Source: Vombatus ursinus
Lineage: Eukaryota; Chordata; Mammalia; Diprotodontia; Vombatidae
NCBI RefSeq assembly: GCF_900497805.2
Contig: NW_020944355.1
Coordinates: 474,461 to 538,460 of the forward strand
Reading direction: 5' to 3'
Length of the DNA: 64,000 nt
Shown: piece by piece, positions 12,130 to 23,190 of the stretch
Layout: every line of letters begins with the position of its first letter
Numbering within the stretch: the stretch's first letter is position 1
Notes under the pieces: model-generated
The model's database searches: none
The model's input: the letters and a program-made list of their open reading frames with translations, nothing else
What the model was told of the DNA's origin: nothing
Program-made: the position numbers and the translations under genes

Positions 12130-12248
12130 TCTTTTTTTTTGGGGGGGGGGAAGGCAATTGGGATTAAATGACCTGCCCAGGATCACATAGCTAGTAAGTG
12201 TCTGAGGCTGGATTTGAACTCAGTTCCTCCTGACTTCAGGGCCAGTGT
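12130..12248 (-). mobile_element. WSINE1-like SINE, 5' truncated
   Basis: AAGGCAATTGGGATTAAATG, AGCTAGTAAGTGTCTGAGGC and TCCTGACTTCAGGGCCAGTG, reverse complement of the SINE; the GGGGCAGCTAGG head is missing. It lacks the ACCAAACACTTG insertion seen in other copies, so it is a different subfamily. Confidence 0.8.
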
Positions 12249-12499
12249 GAACTCAGGTTTTCTTGATGAGGTGTGTTGATAGGTTGAAGTTAGTCCTTAG
12301 TGCTGTTTGTTATTTATAAAGGCATTTAAAATTTCAAGCGCCAAGTCAGGAGGAACCTCTGAGTTCCTCAGTCAAGAGGACAGAATTATGAAGTTAGCAA
12401 AATTTATCCTTAGCTTCCCCTTTCTGTTCCTCCCTTGTCCCCACTCCCTAGCATCATGACAGCCCTTGATCACCTGAGCTAAGAAGACAACCAGACATT

Positions 12500-12755
12500 G
12501 ACCCTTGAAAGGCTTTCCCAGCCTTTAATATTAGTTTCTCTCTCTCTGAGATTCTCTCCAATTAATCCTGTACATATCTTGTTTATATGTAATTGTTTTC
12601 ATGTTGCCCCCTCATTGGAATGTGAGCTCCTTGAGAGCAGAGGTGTTGTTTTTTTTGTTTGTCTGTTTTTTACCTTTCTTTGTATCCCCAGGGCTTAGCA
12701 CAGTGCCTGTCACAAAGTAGGCACTTAAGAAATGTTAGTTGATTGATGATAGTGT
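12500..12755 (+). mobile_element. L2 LINE 3' end
   Basis: GTGAGCTCCTTGAGAGCAGAG, TTTGTATCCCCAGGGCTTAG, GCACAGTGCCTG and a GATTGATGA end are the L2 3' consensus. Confidence 0.85.
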
Positions 12756-12844
12756 AAGCAACTAAACTCATAGGCTTTCCAATCAGTACTTTTCTCTCTC
12801 TGCTCCTCCAAAGGTCTGCCATTTGTGGACTGGCTGCCAGTACA

Positions 12845-13175
12845 AAAGGAGAAGGATACAGGTGAGGAGAGAGAACATCCAGGTATGGACCTGTACAAAG
12901 GCCCAGAGGTGGGAGATGAAAAGTAGCAAACAGGAACAGCGAGGAGGCCAGGTGGGCTGGAATGTTGAGGCTGCGATGGGGCCTAATGTCAAATGAGGCT
13001 GGGAAGGTAGGTAAACTGGATGTAGGCTGGGAAGGGCTCTAAATGCCAAACAAAGGCCTTTGTACTTGATCTGAGAGGCAATCAGGAACCATTGACGTTT
13101 CTAGACCAAGGAAATATGGTACTCAGAGCTTCCTGAGCACTTTAGGAAGATGATTTTGGCACCTTTGTGGAAGAT
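12845..13175 (-). mobile_element. L2 LINE fragment
   Basis: CTGTACAAAGGCCCAGAGGT, GAGGCCAGGTGGGCTGGAAT and CTTTGTACTTGATCTGAGAG are reverse-orientation L2. Confidence 0.7.
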
Positions 13176-13284
13176 ATGTAAGACAGCGGCCCTGCCCTCA
13201 GGGAGCACATTGTCAGCTCCGTGAAAACAAAATTGCAGATGACAGTGATGTCTATTAACAGGTTGCTAGTGTTAATATTCATCT

Positions 13285-13415
13285 GTTTACACGTTGAATT
13301 CTCCCACTAGAACATAAGCTTCTTGAGGGCAGGGATTGTTTTTGTCACTTTGCCTTTATATCCCTGATGTCTTGCACATTATAAGCTTTGTTAATGTTTA
13401 TTACATTGAATTGAC
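13285..13415 (+). mobile_element. L2 LINE 3' end
   Basis: CTAGAACATAAGCTTCTTGA, GGGCAGGGATTG, and a final TTAATGTTTATTACATTGAA. Confidence 0.75.
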
Positions 13416-14184
13416 ACCATCTGAAGCTGCAATCCCTTCTGTGAAATTATGACCACAAAGCAAGATGAGTACGCTTGGACTCGGGAGGATTTCAACATTT
13501 TAAGAAATGCAACTTTTGATGACGTTAATATTTCCTGTGAAATTCTCCATATCATCTTCTGTCTCGGGGATTTACTATGAAAATTAGTGAGAATGATCCT
13601 CCCCCTTGTCGAGTCAGGATAATGCAATGCAAGCTTTGTGTGGGCCATGTTCTCTGGCCCCCTCTCTCTCATCTCCTCCATCCAGAATAGGCCTATAACT
13701 TCCAGCAGGGGGATAAATGGGTTCCCTGAGTTCCTTGGGGACTCTAGTCAAGGACTCTTTGTCAGACAATTGTCATCAGTCCAGTGTCATCAGGGACTAA
13801 TCAGTAATGCAATTAAATCCAGGACTAAAAAATGTTAGCTCTCAGAAAGAACAATTGTAGGTGCAGCGATGGACTGGCCAATGAGGGCCAGTCTTGGGAG
13901 CCTGCAGGGGAACCAACATGCAGGCCAGGAAAGGGCCTGCTTCTGGAATTTCGTGATTGCATGGAATGGAAAGGCCCAGCTCCCTACCTCAGAGCACTCC
14001 CAGGTGCCTCTTCTGGAGAATATTTCTGCAGAGTCCCTTCAGTGGCTGGCTGGCCAACCTAGACCCATTCCCCCCAGCCTTAGGCCTGGCCGCGCCAAGG
14101 TGATGAGTTACCCACTTGGATGGCCCACCATGATGCTGGGAGTCTGGTGGGTTTTGAGGAGGCCTTTCAGATGGTGTTAGAAAG
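13416..14184. other. Spacer, no gene seen
   Basis: Several overlapping open frames under 105 aa without domains; no repeat recognised. Confidence 0.35.
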
Positions 14185-14365
14185 TAGGGGTTTCAATAGC
14201 AGCCTTGCCCATGTCTTATACAAGGAGGCAGCAGCTATACTACACACTGCCTGTGTGACCTTGGATAAGTCACTTCATGTCCCTGGGCCCCTCTGTAGGA
14301 TAAGGGGACTGACCTAGTTGGCCTCCGAGGTCCCCTCCAGCCCTGGTTCTAGGACCCTCTTCTGC
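14185..14365 (+). mobile_element. MIR SINE, diverged
   Basis: CTGTGTGACCTTGGATAAGT, CACTTCATGTCCCTGGGCCC and CTCCAGCCCTGGTTCTA. Confidence 0.65.
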
Positions 14366-15704
14366 CGCCAGCCCCTAAACAGGGCCAGGGGATGTGCTTT
14401 ATGAGGGGTCAGCAATGTGTTGACTGGCCAGCCACTAAAGTGGCAGAGGACCTTAATCATTCCCTGCTTTCTGCTCCTGGTACATAGATAATGATAACAT
14501 CTCCTATCTGAATTCCTCAGCACAGGGCTGAAAGTTGGAACGCAATTACCATGAATGTGTTAGAAGATGAAAACTGTCAAATTACCAGCCCGAGTTCAAT
14601 GGCAAAGGCAGCTGGATGGTATCGGCATAGAAATAAGCATGGGCTGATGAGGCTCAGCGTGGGGCTGCCCAGCTGCTCTTCCCCACTTCCGGGTACTGGG
14701 AGCACCTCGATGGGAAGCCTGGAGCTGGCCTGGCTTCCTGCTCTCCCTCCCTGTCGATTGAGAAGCTAGTCATCCACACATGGTCTAATGTCTCTTCTTT
14801 CCATCCCAGCAGCTGCTGGACAAGCCCAGCTCACCTCTGCTTCTGGTCTGGCCTACAGGTGATGGCAGGAGACAGGTTGTCCCTGTAGGCCATTCCGCTT
14901 AAAGAGGAAGGGAAGCTCTCCGTTAGCCTCAATGGGGCCAGTCTAGGAAGAGAAAGGAGCCAGGCTTGCTGTGGAGGCCACTAGACAGCACCACTTGTTC
15001 TCTGGGGCTACACTGGGGGCCAATAGCCAAGGACCAAAGGCTGGGATGGTTCCCCACCTTTGGTGGTCCCTGGGATTGCTGGGTGGGGCATTTCTGAGAG
15101 CTAAGAAAAAGAGAGAAAGCATGCTTGGGTAATTCACCTAGGGTGGGGCCTGCCCTTGGCCAGATTCGTGCTAGATGGGCTTCCTGCTATGGCTCTTGCT
15201 GACTTCTGAGTCTAGGACTGGCTGAGATTTCTGGTATAAGGAGATGATTGTCTGAACGTACTAGCCAATGGGAAGAGGGGTAAAGACAGAGAGAGGTCTG
15301 CCTCCCTGGACACAAAAGCCTCCCTAATGCCAGTCAGCAAGCCCAGACTTTCAGGGGTCATTGTTGACCAGTTTTATGGCCACATGGACTGAGGCCTCAT
15401 TGGAAGGAGGGCCCACACCAGTGGAAGTCTTGGGGCCGTATTTGCATCTGGCTTCTTCTTTCCAGAAGGGGATGGAGAAGGGGCCTCAGAGGCACTCAGT
15501 TCGAGAGTATCAGAGCAAGTCCATCTACAGGTTCCTTGACAAGCGCTCATCCAACTTCTACTTGAAGGCTTCTGGGGAGGGGGAGCCCCTCCCTTCCCGG
15601 GGCAGCCCATCATTACTACCACCCAGGTAGTCATGGCTTAGGAGCATGACTCCTTCATGGGACAGCTATTTAGTGAATCCCTGCTGGGTGCCAGGCCCTG
15701 GGCT
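14366..15704. other. Spacer, no gene seen
   Basis: Unique-looking, moderately GC-rich. Opposed open frames at 15361-15634 overlap and show no domain. Confidence 0.35.
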
Positions 15705-16095
15705 TCACAGCTGGAAAGGTCTTCAAGAATGTCTAGTCCAGGGGTGGGGGGAACCTGCTGCCTCGAGGCCACATGTGGCCTCTAGGTCCTCGGGTGCAGC
15801 CTTTGGACTGAGTCCGAGGGTTACAGAGCAAATCTTTTTATTAAGGGGATTTGTTCTGTGAAGTTTGGATTCTATGAAGATTTGGATTCAAAGGGCTGCG
15901 CTTGAGGACCTAGAGGGTCACATGTGGCCTTGAGGCTGCAGGTTCCCCATCCTTGGACTAGTCTGTTCCCTGCATTTGACAGAAGACGGAGGGGAGGCTC
16001 TTACCCAAGAACTTAGCCAAGGTCACTTGACTAGGCAGTAAAACTGGGCTCAAACAGGGCTCATCTGAGTGCCAATCGAATGCTTTCTCCCCTTT
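15705..16095 (-). mobile_element. MIR-type SINE split by a palindromic MITE
   Basis: 15705-15738 (CTGGAAAGGTCTTCAAGAATG) and 15956-16095 (CATTTGACAGAAG, CCAAGGTCACTTGACTAG) are the halves of one reverse-orientation SINE. Confidence 0.55.
15739..15955. mobile_element. Palindromic hAT-like MITE, copy 1
   Basis: Begins CAGGGGTGGGGGGAACCTGC and ends with its inverse, CTGCAGGTTCCCCATCCTTG. The arms pair along nearly the whole element (GAGGCCACATGTGGCC against its inverse; AACAAATC/GATTTGTT near the centre). Flanks GTCTAGTC (15731-15738) and GACTAGTC (15956-15963) differ at one base, an 8-bp target duplication as made by hAT transposases. Confidence 0.8.
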
Positions 16096-17008
16096 ATCAT
16101 GTGACTTCTCTGGGTCCCTTGGCCTGAGAGAACCTTTACTGACCATCAGAACCTACTCATTCTAAGGGACTGCCCTCAAGGCAGCAACCCAGCTGCACTA
16201 AGTCGGGCTTCCTCCCATCCAGTCCCATGCTCTTTCCCAGAAGGATAGCATCCCTACCACTTCTTAGCATGTGTTGTCAGCCTGTGGACTAGAAAGAATT
16301 GAGAACGGAATGGCAAGACCTCAGGGATCTCGGAAGTCCTCCGAAGTCAGGCTGGTGTTGGGAGGGGGTGGGGCTAGGAAGATAGGATGAATTCGTGGCA
16401 GGCTCTCAGGGTAGCCTAGGGAAGGCAGAGAGAGGCAGAGGGAAATGGCTAAGAGAACAGGACAAAAGATGGCTCCCTGTGTTTTCCTGCCAGGATAAAA
16501 GAGGCCAGCTGGGCTGCTGAGGAAAAGGGAATAAATCCTAAGGCTCTGTTGGGCCTGAACTGGCAGGATTTATTCTAGAAGCTGTCTAGAAGCTCGTGAG
16601 AGATTGCTATGGGCCCTTGCCCACAGACTTTTGGGAGAGGGGCTGGGAGCTTGAGAGGAGGTTTCTGAGGAAACATCTTGGAAATCTGTCCCCTACTGGC
16701 AAAGGGCCTTGGCATTAAGGCCTGCCTGATGCCCTCTTTTAAAATGCAGCTAGTCCTAGCAGGTGTAACCAGTTAAGCTATTCTAAGCTCTTAGAATGAC
16801 CAAAAAGGGAGATGGGCTGGCCAGCTGGCCGAGCAAGTGGTAGCCCAGCCTGGGCAGCCTGTGGATGCTGCTGGTATCCTTGCCATAGCTAGAGAAGGTA
16901 TGAACTGTTGTTGTGAACTTATGAGCAGGCATGGACCTACATGGTGTGATATGAAATACAGCCAGGAATCAAGAGGGCTCAGAGAAATTTTGGAGCTAAT
17001 TAGGGGAA
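16096..17008. other. Spacer, no gene seen
   Basis: Open frames on both strands at about 16791-17127 overlap each other and the following SINE; no domain recognised. Confidence 0.35.
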
Positions 17009-17290
17009 GTTGGGGCAGCAAGATGGTGTTGGGGCAGCTAGATGGTGTTGGGGCAGCTACAGTGCCAGGCCTGGAGTCAGGAGGACTCATCTTCATGAGT
17101 TCAAATCTGGCCTCGGACACTTACTAGCTGTGTGACCCTGGCCAAGTCACTTTACCCTGTTTGCCTCAGTTTCCTCATCTGTACAATGAACTGGAGAAGG
17201 CAATGGCAAACCACTCTAGTACCTTTGCCAAGAAAACCCCTAATGGGTCACAAAGAGTCAGACACGACTGAAAAGTGACTGAACAACAGA
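17009..17290 (+). mobile_element. MAR1 SINE with RTE-type tail and triplicated head
   Basis: CTAGCTGTGTGACCCTGGCC, TTTCCTCATCTGTACAATGA, ATGGCAAACCACTCTAGTAC, CCAAGAAAACCCC and GTCAGACACGACTGAAAAGT form the MAR1 body and RTE-like tail. The head GTTGGGGCAGC(A/T)AGATGGT is repeated as 19-bp units at 17009, 17028 and 17047. Confidence 0.9.
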
Positions 17291-18649
17291 GGAAATTAAC
17301 CCTATTTTCATCCTGAAAAACGGCCCCACATATTAGGCATTTTTGATAGCTAATATCATGTTTAATATTCTGGAGGGAAAACAGAGCCATTACTAGTCAT
17401 TTTTATGGCCAGAGCAAGTAGCACAAAATATGCCCACGATAAGCTGAACAAAACCGCCTTTAGATCAACTGTTGCCAAGGCTGGGAGGCCAGCTCAGCTC
17501 CTTAAACAGGATCTGACAGCCATAGTATCTAGAACCTTCCTATTTTAAATAACTCTTCTGCTTAACTAGGGGTTGAGCCCAGTTGCTTCTATATTGCTGA
17601 CTAACTGCAAGTAGTGTGAGTGACTTCTAAATTTTAGCGCCCTAGGGCAAAGCTCTGATCATCTTGCCCTGGTTGCAGTTATGAGGGCAAATTAATTTTA
17701 GCTTTGAAAACTGGCTTATGGAGCCCCTGTTTTCATTCTGCCAGACCCCAGAATTCTGTGCAATCCAGCTTAGGACACTGGCTTCGACACTGGAAGGAAT
17801 GTTTGGAGCAGAAGTATGCTGGGATGAGTCCTGCCAAGGCATTCTCTGCCAGCCAACTTTCTCTAGCTCTGGACACAGTGCAGAACTGAGGCTTCTCCGA
17901 GCCCTCACCGCCTTCACCACAGCCCTGGGTTTTCCCTGTGGTGGTGTTGGCTTTCAGTGATGTGACATATTGAAGGCTCTGAGCACATGAGTGGGCTCAC
18001 CTTCCCTAAGGGGATGGGGTAACAACATTCAATCTCGCCAATGCTGGTAAGATTTCTTGATCTGGGAGCTTACTTTGATCTGACCATATTGCTACTTTTA
18101 TACCTTGGTCCAGGCTTGCATAGGTTGCCAAGCTGCTGCCAACGGCTGAGAATTGGTCAGGAGGGTCACTCCAATCTTGCTGTATTGATTTGCTTGTCTC
18201 GGCTCTGGAGATGCTGTAGAAGCCATAGAGCGAGCTTGTGGCACAGGACCTGCACGTTTTTGAACCCCTCCACCCTTCCGCCATGTGCACCAGTTCCGGG
18301 GGGGAGGGGGAGGGCTCCTCTCCACTGGCCCTGCTCTGGCCTGGGTCAGGCCCTTCACCCCACACCCTGCCATGCCATACCCCGCCACCCTACCGCCCCA
18401 CTGCATGCTGAATGCATGGCAAGGCATCCTATTTCATTCAAACACCCTCAAGGAGTGCTATCCTTGGAATCCATTGGCCCATGTTGGCACTGTTCCAACC
18501 TGGGAGGTATCCCAGACTTTGTTTATCCCCAATATGGACTAGACTTTTCTAGGACCCCAAAAGCTATGGGTTTTACCTCAACACTTGCCGAAGATCTATT
18601 CTAAACCATAGGAAAAGTAGTCCCAGTTGGGCTTCCCACCTGTGCTTCA
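17291..18649. other. Spacer, no gene seen
   Basis: The longest open frame (18041-18604, 187 aa, plus) overlaps equally long minus-strand frames in GC-rich DNA and has no recognisable domain. No repeats recognised. Confidence 0.35.
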
Positions 18650-18905
18650 GGAGGGAGACTGGGATAGCATTGGACTTGGAGTCAAGAAAAACTAGGTCCA
18701 AATCCTGCCTTGGACACTTACTAGCCATGTGACCCTGGGCAAGTCACTTAACCTCTGTCTGCCTCATTTTCCTCATATAGAAAATGATGGTGATAATAGG
18801 CTCTCCATCACAGGATTTTGGAGAGGGATAAAATGAGATCAAGGATGATATCAAAGCCCTTTGCAAACCTTAAGGCGCTATCGAAACGGCCACTATGATT
18901 ATGAT
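18650..18905 (+). mobile_element. MIR SINE, near full length
   Basis: TGTGACCCTGGGCAAGTCAC, TCTGCCTCATTTTCCTCA and CCCTTTGCAAACCTTAAGGC. Confidence 0.85.
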
Positions 18906-19129
18906 TGCCAAATGCGGTGATGAAACGCCTTGGCCCATGGCAGGCACTGGCAATCTGGTTCATGGGAAGGCCCATCCTTTTACAAACACCTCACTAGCTT
19001 TCTTTTCAAAGGGCATATTATAAGCATGTCATCTCAGGGTCTGGCCACTGTAATTTAGGAAGTTGGAGAGGGTCTAGAGGTGCAACTAGGATGGGAAAGG
19101 GCCTTGGGATCAGGCCATGCTGGGAAGGC

Positions 19130-19415
19130 ATGTTTAGCAAGGAGAAAAGGTTCTGGGGGCCATGAGAGCTGTCTTCATGTATCTGAAGGGCGTTATGGAA
19201 GGGTTGGACTTGTTCTGTTTGACCCCTGGAGCTGTGGGAGGAAACCGCAAAGAGGCAAATGTAGGTTTGCTTTTGAGAACACTTCCTAATAATGAGACCT
19301 ATCCCAAAGTGGAATGGGCTGCATAGGGAGGGAGTGGGGCGCCTCTCCCTGGAGGGCTTTGAGCAGAGACCTTGCAACCGCTTGTTTGGTGGATCATGGC
19401 CTGGATTCTGACGCC
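19130..19415 (+). mobile_element. L3/CR1-type LINE 3' fragment
   Basis: CCCAAAGTGGAATGGGCTGC, GAGGGAGTGGGG, CCCTGGAGGGCTTTGAGCAG match the CR1/L3 3' region (AAGTGGAATGGGCTGCC type). Confidence 0.7.
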
Positions 19416-19427
19416 CGCTGGCATCAC

Positions 19428-19652
19428 CGTAGATGGAGTACCTAGCCTGGAGTCAGAAAGACTCCTGTTCCTGAGTTCAAATCTGGCTTCGGACAATTCC
19501 TAGCTGTGTGACCCTGGGCAAGTCCCTTAGCCTGTTTGCTTCCATTTCCTCATCTGTCAAATGAGCTGGAGAAAGAAATGGCAAATTACTTTAGTATCTC
19601 TGCCAAGAAAACCCCAAGTGGGGTCACAAAGGGTCAGACAGGACTAAACAAT
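19428..19652 (+). mobile_element. MAR1 SINE with RTE-type tail
   Basis: CCTGGAGTCAGAAAGACTCC, TGTGACCCTGGGCAAGTCCC, GAGCTGGAGAAAGAAATGGC, CCAAGAAAACCCCAAGTGGG and GTCAGACAGGACTAAACAA. Confidence 0.9.
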
Positions 19653-19849
19653 GGAACAAGAAGCCTGGATTCTTGCTCAAGTACCGGGTGGATCAGGCCG
19701 CCTCTGAGCTTTGTCTGAAGTCAAAGGTTCTGTGGGGAGATGGCACTCCACTGAGTATGCCCATCTGGACAACAGTCAAGGGTCCAGGCTTAGGCTGCAA
19801 TTTCAAGACTATGGAGGGGAACAGTCAGGGACGTTTTGTACCAGAAAAG

Positions 19850-19945
19850 ACCTTAGAAATAATTTAGTCCAATCCCCTCATTCTACAGATGAGGAAACTG
19901 AGGCCCTGTGAGGAGAAATGACTGGCAGAGGCAGGAGCAGGCCCT
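19850..19945 (-). mobile_element. MIR-type SINE fragment
   Basis: AATTTAGTCCAATCCCCTCA followed by TACAGATGAGGAAACTGAGG. Confidence 0.65.
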
Positions 19946-20784
19946 AGGTCTTCTACTTTCTTCTCCATGGTCATCCTCTGTCCTGGATCTAGCTTAGAAC
20001 AAGGAGGCAGCTTGGGGGCCTGGGGATGAGGAGCCATAGACTGTTATTTTTCAGCTAGGATTTCTTCAGGGCAGTGCTTGCTGCCTCAAGCTCAGTCCTG
20101 ATACATTTGTAGGCACCAGCTTCTGTAAGTTTGGGGCTAGGTCCGCCGGGGGAGGGAGAAGAATGTGATTTGAGCTCCCCAGTTGGCTTCCTTGATTTCA
20201 TTCATTCTACCATTATTCAGTTGACTTTACAAGAGTAAGCAGAAAGAGAAGGTAAATTCAAAGAATGATTTCTCGAGTCCAAAGGTTGGCAAAATGTTGC
20301 AATTGTATTAGTGTCTAAATAGGAAACCTTGCCAGGGGCGTTCACACCAATGTTCCTGTCTCGGATGGATGACTGACGGGGGCTGCCTTGCCTCCTCACA
20401 TCGCTTGGAATATTTGTGTTGCTGCTGCCTGGGCCGGTCAGCGCGGGCACAGCCCTGGCAGAACAAGTGACTGCCCAGGAGCTCATAAAGGAGAGAAATG
20501 GAAGGGTTTGCCCTCACTTTATTGTCAGTCTTCACCCCACAACCCAGAGCTCTCCTGGGCCCCTTTCCTGTGGACGCCACAATTTTTCTTAACCATAGAC
20601 GGGTGCAGTGAGCAAAGACATATGGGCACTGAATGACAGCAGGCCCCCCAAAGTCGGACAGCTTCTAGAATGTGCTCTGACTTCCCAGGGGCACAATTAG
20701 AGGGGCTGCCTGTCCCCTAAGACCTCTGCCATCTCCCTCAAGTCAGAAATTCTACTGTTGGGGATTCAGCTCAACCCAATGAGA
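19946..20784. other. Spacer, no gene seen
   Basis: No repeat or gene recognised. 20220-20480 is repeat-free and of mixed composition, a weak candidate for conserved noncoding DNA. Confidence 0.3.
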
Positions 20785-21200
20785 ATGAATTCATCAAAGT
20801 ACCTTCTTTGTGGCAGAACCTGCATTAGGTTTTGGGCATCCGGAGAAAACATAAGAGAGGCCTCTCCTTGTAAGGAGTTCCATTCATTCTGAGGAAGCAA
20901 CACATATACAGACAAATAAATACAAAATGGATTCCGAGTGCATGCAAAGTAATTTCAGGGTACACTAATAACCCAGAGACTCAAGAAAGGACTTGGGAAG
21001 GAGGTGGCACTTGGGCTGAGCTTTGAAGGGAACTAGACGGGGTCTAAGAGGCAGATGAGGAGGGTGGGTATTCTAGGTGTGGGGCATAACCTGTGCAAAG
21101 GCTCTGAGGTGGGAGATGGACTGCGCTGTTTGGGGAACAGGAAATGGGCCAGTTTGGCTGAGTATATTAAGGGGAGTCATGAGGATGGGTTAAGACATTC
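20785..21200 (-). mobile_element. L2 LINE fragment
   Basis: AGTACCTTCTTTGTGGCAGA, AGACAAATAAATACAAAATG, GTGGCACTTGGGCTGAGCTT and CTGTGCAAAGGCTCTGAGGT follow reverse-orientation L2 in order. Confidence 0.8.
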
Positions 21201-21477
21201 TCCTCTGTTAAAATGCAAATATTCCTGGGAGGAGTAAGGCACTAAGCCCTATCACCTACCAAGAGCACATTAGTTTATCACAGCCTTTCAAACCTATAGC
21301 ACCTAGAAAATGACTCACAAAAGAAGAAAGTTGGATTTTCCAGGGAAAAAAAAGAATGAAGCTTGCTTAGGGATAATGTCCAGGGTGGGGAAGGGGGCTC
21401 CTGAGGATTTGCAAGAGGCATCAGTTCAAGGCACCAAGCCTAAACATTAGCTTGATGCCCTGAAATGCCCTGCCTCC

Positions 21478-21640
21478 CTTAATTCACTTCAATTCAATAA
21501 ACATTTATTAAGCACCTACTCTGTGCCAGGCACTGTGCTAAGTGCTAGAGATAGAAATAAGAACAAAGACAGTCTGTGCCCTGAAGGAGCTTACAATCTA
21601 ATGGGGGAAAACCACATAAACAAAGGAGCTTAAAAGGGAG
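21478..21640 (-). mobile_element. L2 LINE 3' end
   Basis: AATAAACATTTATTAAGCAC, GTGCCAGGCACTGTGCTAAG and GAAGGAGCTTACAATCTAAT. Confidence 0.85.
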
Positions 21641-21813
21641 AGGGGCTAACTGGGGGTGCCTGGCACGGGGCATGATGTTCCATGGAGCCAAACACAGCTG
21701 CTGGTGGAAGATGAAGAGTTACCAGGGAACCTGGAAAGTTCCAAACCTTCTGAGCCCTCTATAAAGGAAGGCGTTGGGAGGAGTTTCCTGCTCTACCCTC
21801 CAGGCCTTCATTC

Positions 21814-22063
21814 AAAGATAAGGACACCGTGGCTTTCATTCCACCCCCAGCTAACTCCCCATTCCATCAGGGCTCTGCTCAGCTGCGGGGGAGTGGAGGA
21901 GGTGCTGAGGATCAAAGCTGAGACAATCTAGTAGTGGTGAGATTTCAGGTGATCAGCTTCTCCTGGGGAAGGCCAGATGTTCCATGGAGTGATGGAGAGC
22001 AGAGCCCCTGATGGAATGGGGAGTTACCTGGGGTGGAATGAAAGCCACGGTGTCCTTATCTTT
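21814..22063. repeat. 67-bp near-perfect inverted repeat with 116-bp spacer
   Basis: Left arm 21814-21880 and right arm 21997-22063 are reverse complements with about three differences (one mismatch, two single-base indels). The shared core includes GATAAGGACACCGTGGCTTT. The arms do not match a SINE or LINE I know. Similarity stops abruptly at both arm ends. A 14-bp direct repeat, GATGTTCCATGGAG, lies at 21674-21687 outside and 21976-21989 inside the structure. Confidence 0.95.
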
Positions 22064-22439
22064 TACAAGTGAGTGACTTTTCTTCTAATGTTGCTTTTTA
22101 ACATATGGTCCTTTAAAAAAAAAACCCACCAATTTCGTAAATTGGCCATTGACCCTGACAAGGAAGCTCATTCTTTATAATGGCTGTTGCTGCTTACCTT
22201 GTGAAAATGAAAAGCGGGGCAAATGCTTTATGGCAAATGAAAACTATTGCCATTTTAAACAGTGAGACGAGGTGTGACAGCGTAGTCCGTGTTCACCTGG
22301 AGGGGGCAAGCGTGGGTTTTTAGGGAGACTGAGGAAGGGCGTCCCGAAGAGATGGAGCCTGCCCTAAGGAGTTGGGAAGGGAGCCACTGGTACAGGGGAG
22401 GTAAGGTCAAATGATGACAACAATAACAACAACCTCAAC
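22064..22439. other. Repeat-free spacer, candidate conserved noncoding element
   Basis: 22110-22290 has no repeat and an AT/GC-mixed, motif-rich sequence with no open frame. Conservation cannot be judged from one sequence. Confidence 0.3.
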
Positions 22440-22667
22440 AACAGTAATGGGCACCATGCAGTAGTGGAGCCCAATGAGACCTGGGTTCAAGGCCTACCTC
22501 TGATGGGTACTGGCTGGGTGACCCTGGATGAGTCACTTCCATCTCCCTATGCCTCGGGCAATTCTGTAAGATGACAAATTGCAACCTAGATGCTGCTTTG
22601 TGTTGGTGGAGGGAGTTTTCTCACCAGGAGTGCCGTAGGCCTACGAAGCCACAATGCCCGGGCCAAT
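22440..22667 (+). mobile_element. THER1 SINE
   Basis: GGTGACCCTGGATGAGTCAC, GGCAATTCTGTAAGATGACA, GGTGGAGGGAGTTTTCTCAC and CAGGAGTGCC: MIR-like head with the THER1 3' part. Confidence 0.75.
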
Positions 22668-22850
22668 AATCATAACAGGTGACATTTCTATGGCAACTTT
22701 ATGGCTCGCCAAGCCTTTTCCATATATCACCTCACTGGATCTTCACGACAACCCAGAGAGGTAGATGCTGTTGGTGTCTCCATTTTACACATAGAGAAAC
22801 TAAGGCTCAGAGGGGTGAAGTGACTTGCGCAGGGTGAAATATATGAAAAA
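22668..22850 (-). mobile_element. MIR SINE
   Basis: TATGGCTCGCCAAGCCTTTT, CATTTTACACATAGAGAAAC and GAAGTGACTTGCGCAGGG, reverse orientation. Confidence 0.75.
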
Positions 22851-22921
22851 AATAATCTTTGATATACCACATTAGAGAGGGTCACAGGGAACATCATTTT
22901 AAACAAGTAGAACCAAATTTT

Positions 22922-23190
22922 TCCCCGGTAGATTGTAAGCTCCCTGAAGGCAGGGACTATTTTCTACTCTGTCTTCATAGCATAGGGCCTGGCAAAGACT
23001 CTAACCCTAGCTGTGGGACTCTGGGCAAGTCACTTAACCTCTGTCTGCCTCAATTTTCTTATCTGTGAAATGGGAACAATAATAGCACCTGAATCATAGA
23101 ATTGTAAATATCAATGGAGACAGCACATATAAATCACTGTACGTACCTTACAGCACAATAGCTGTGCCAGCTGTGATCATTATTAATAAA
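22922..23190 (+). mobile_element. L2 3' fragment followed by MIR SINE
   Basis: 22922-22992: GATTGTAAGCTCCCTGAAGG and CAGGGACTATTTTCTACTCT (L2). 22995-23190: GACTCTGGGCAAGTCACTTA, TTTTCTTATCTGTGAAATGG (MIR). Confidence 0.75.

Noticed and set aside
18041-18604. 187-aa plus-strand open frame, longest outside the CHTOP-like gene
   Set aside because: Overlaps minus-strand frames of similar length, composition rich in C/L/P/H as in chance frames, no domain or splice context.
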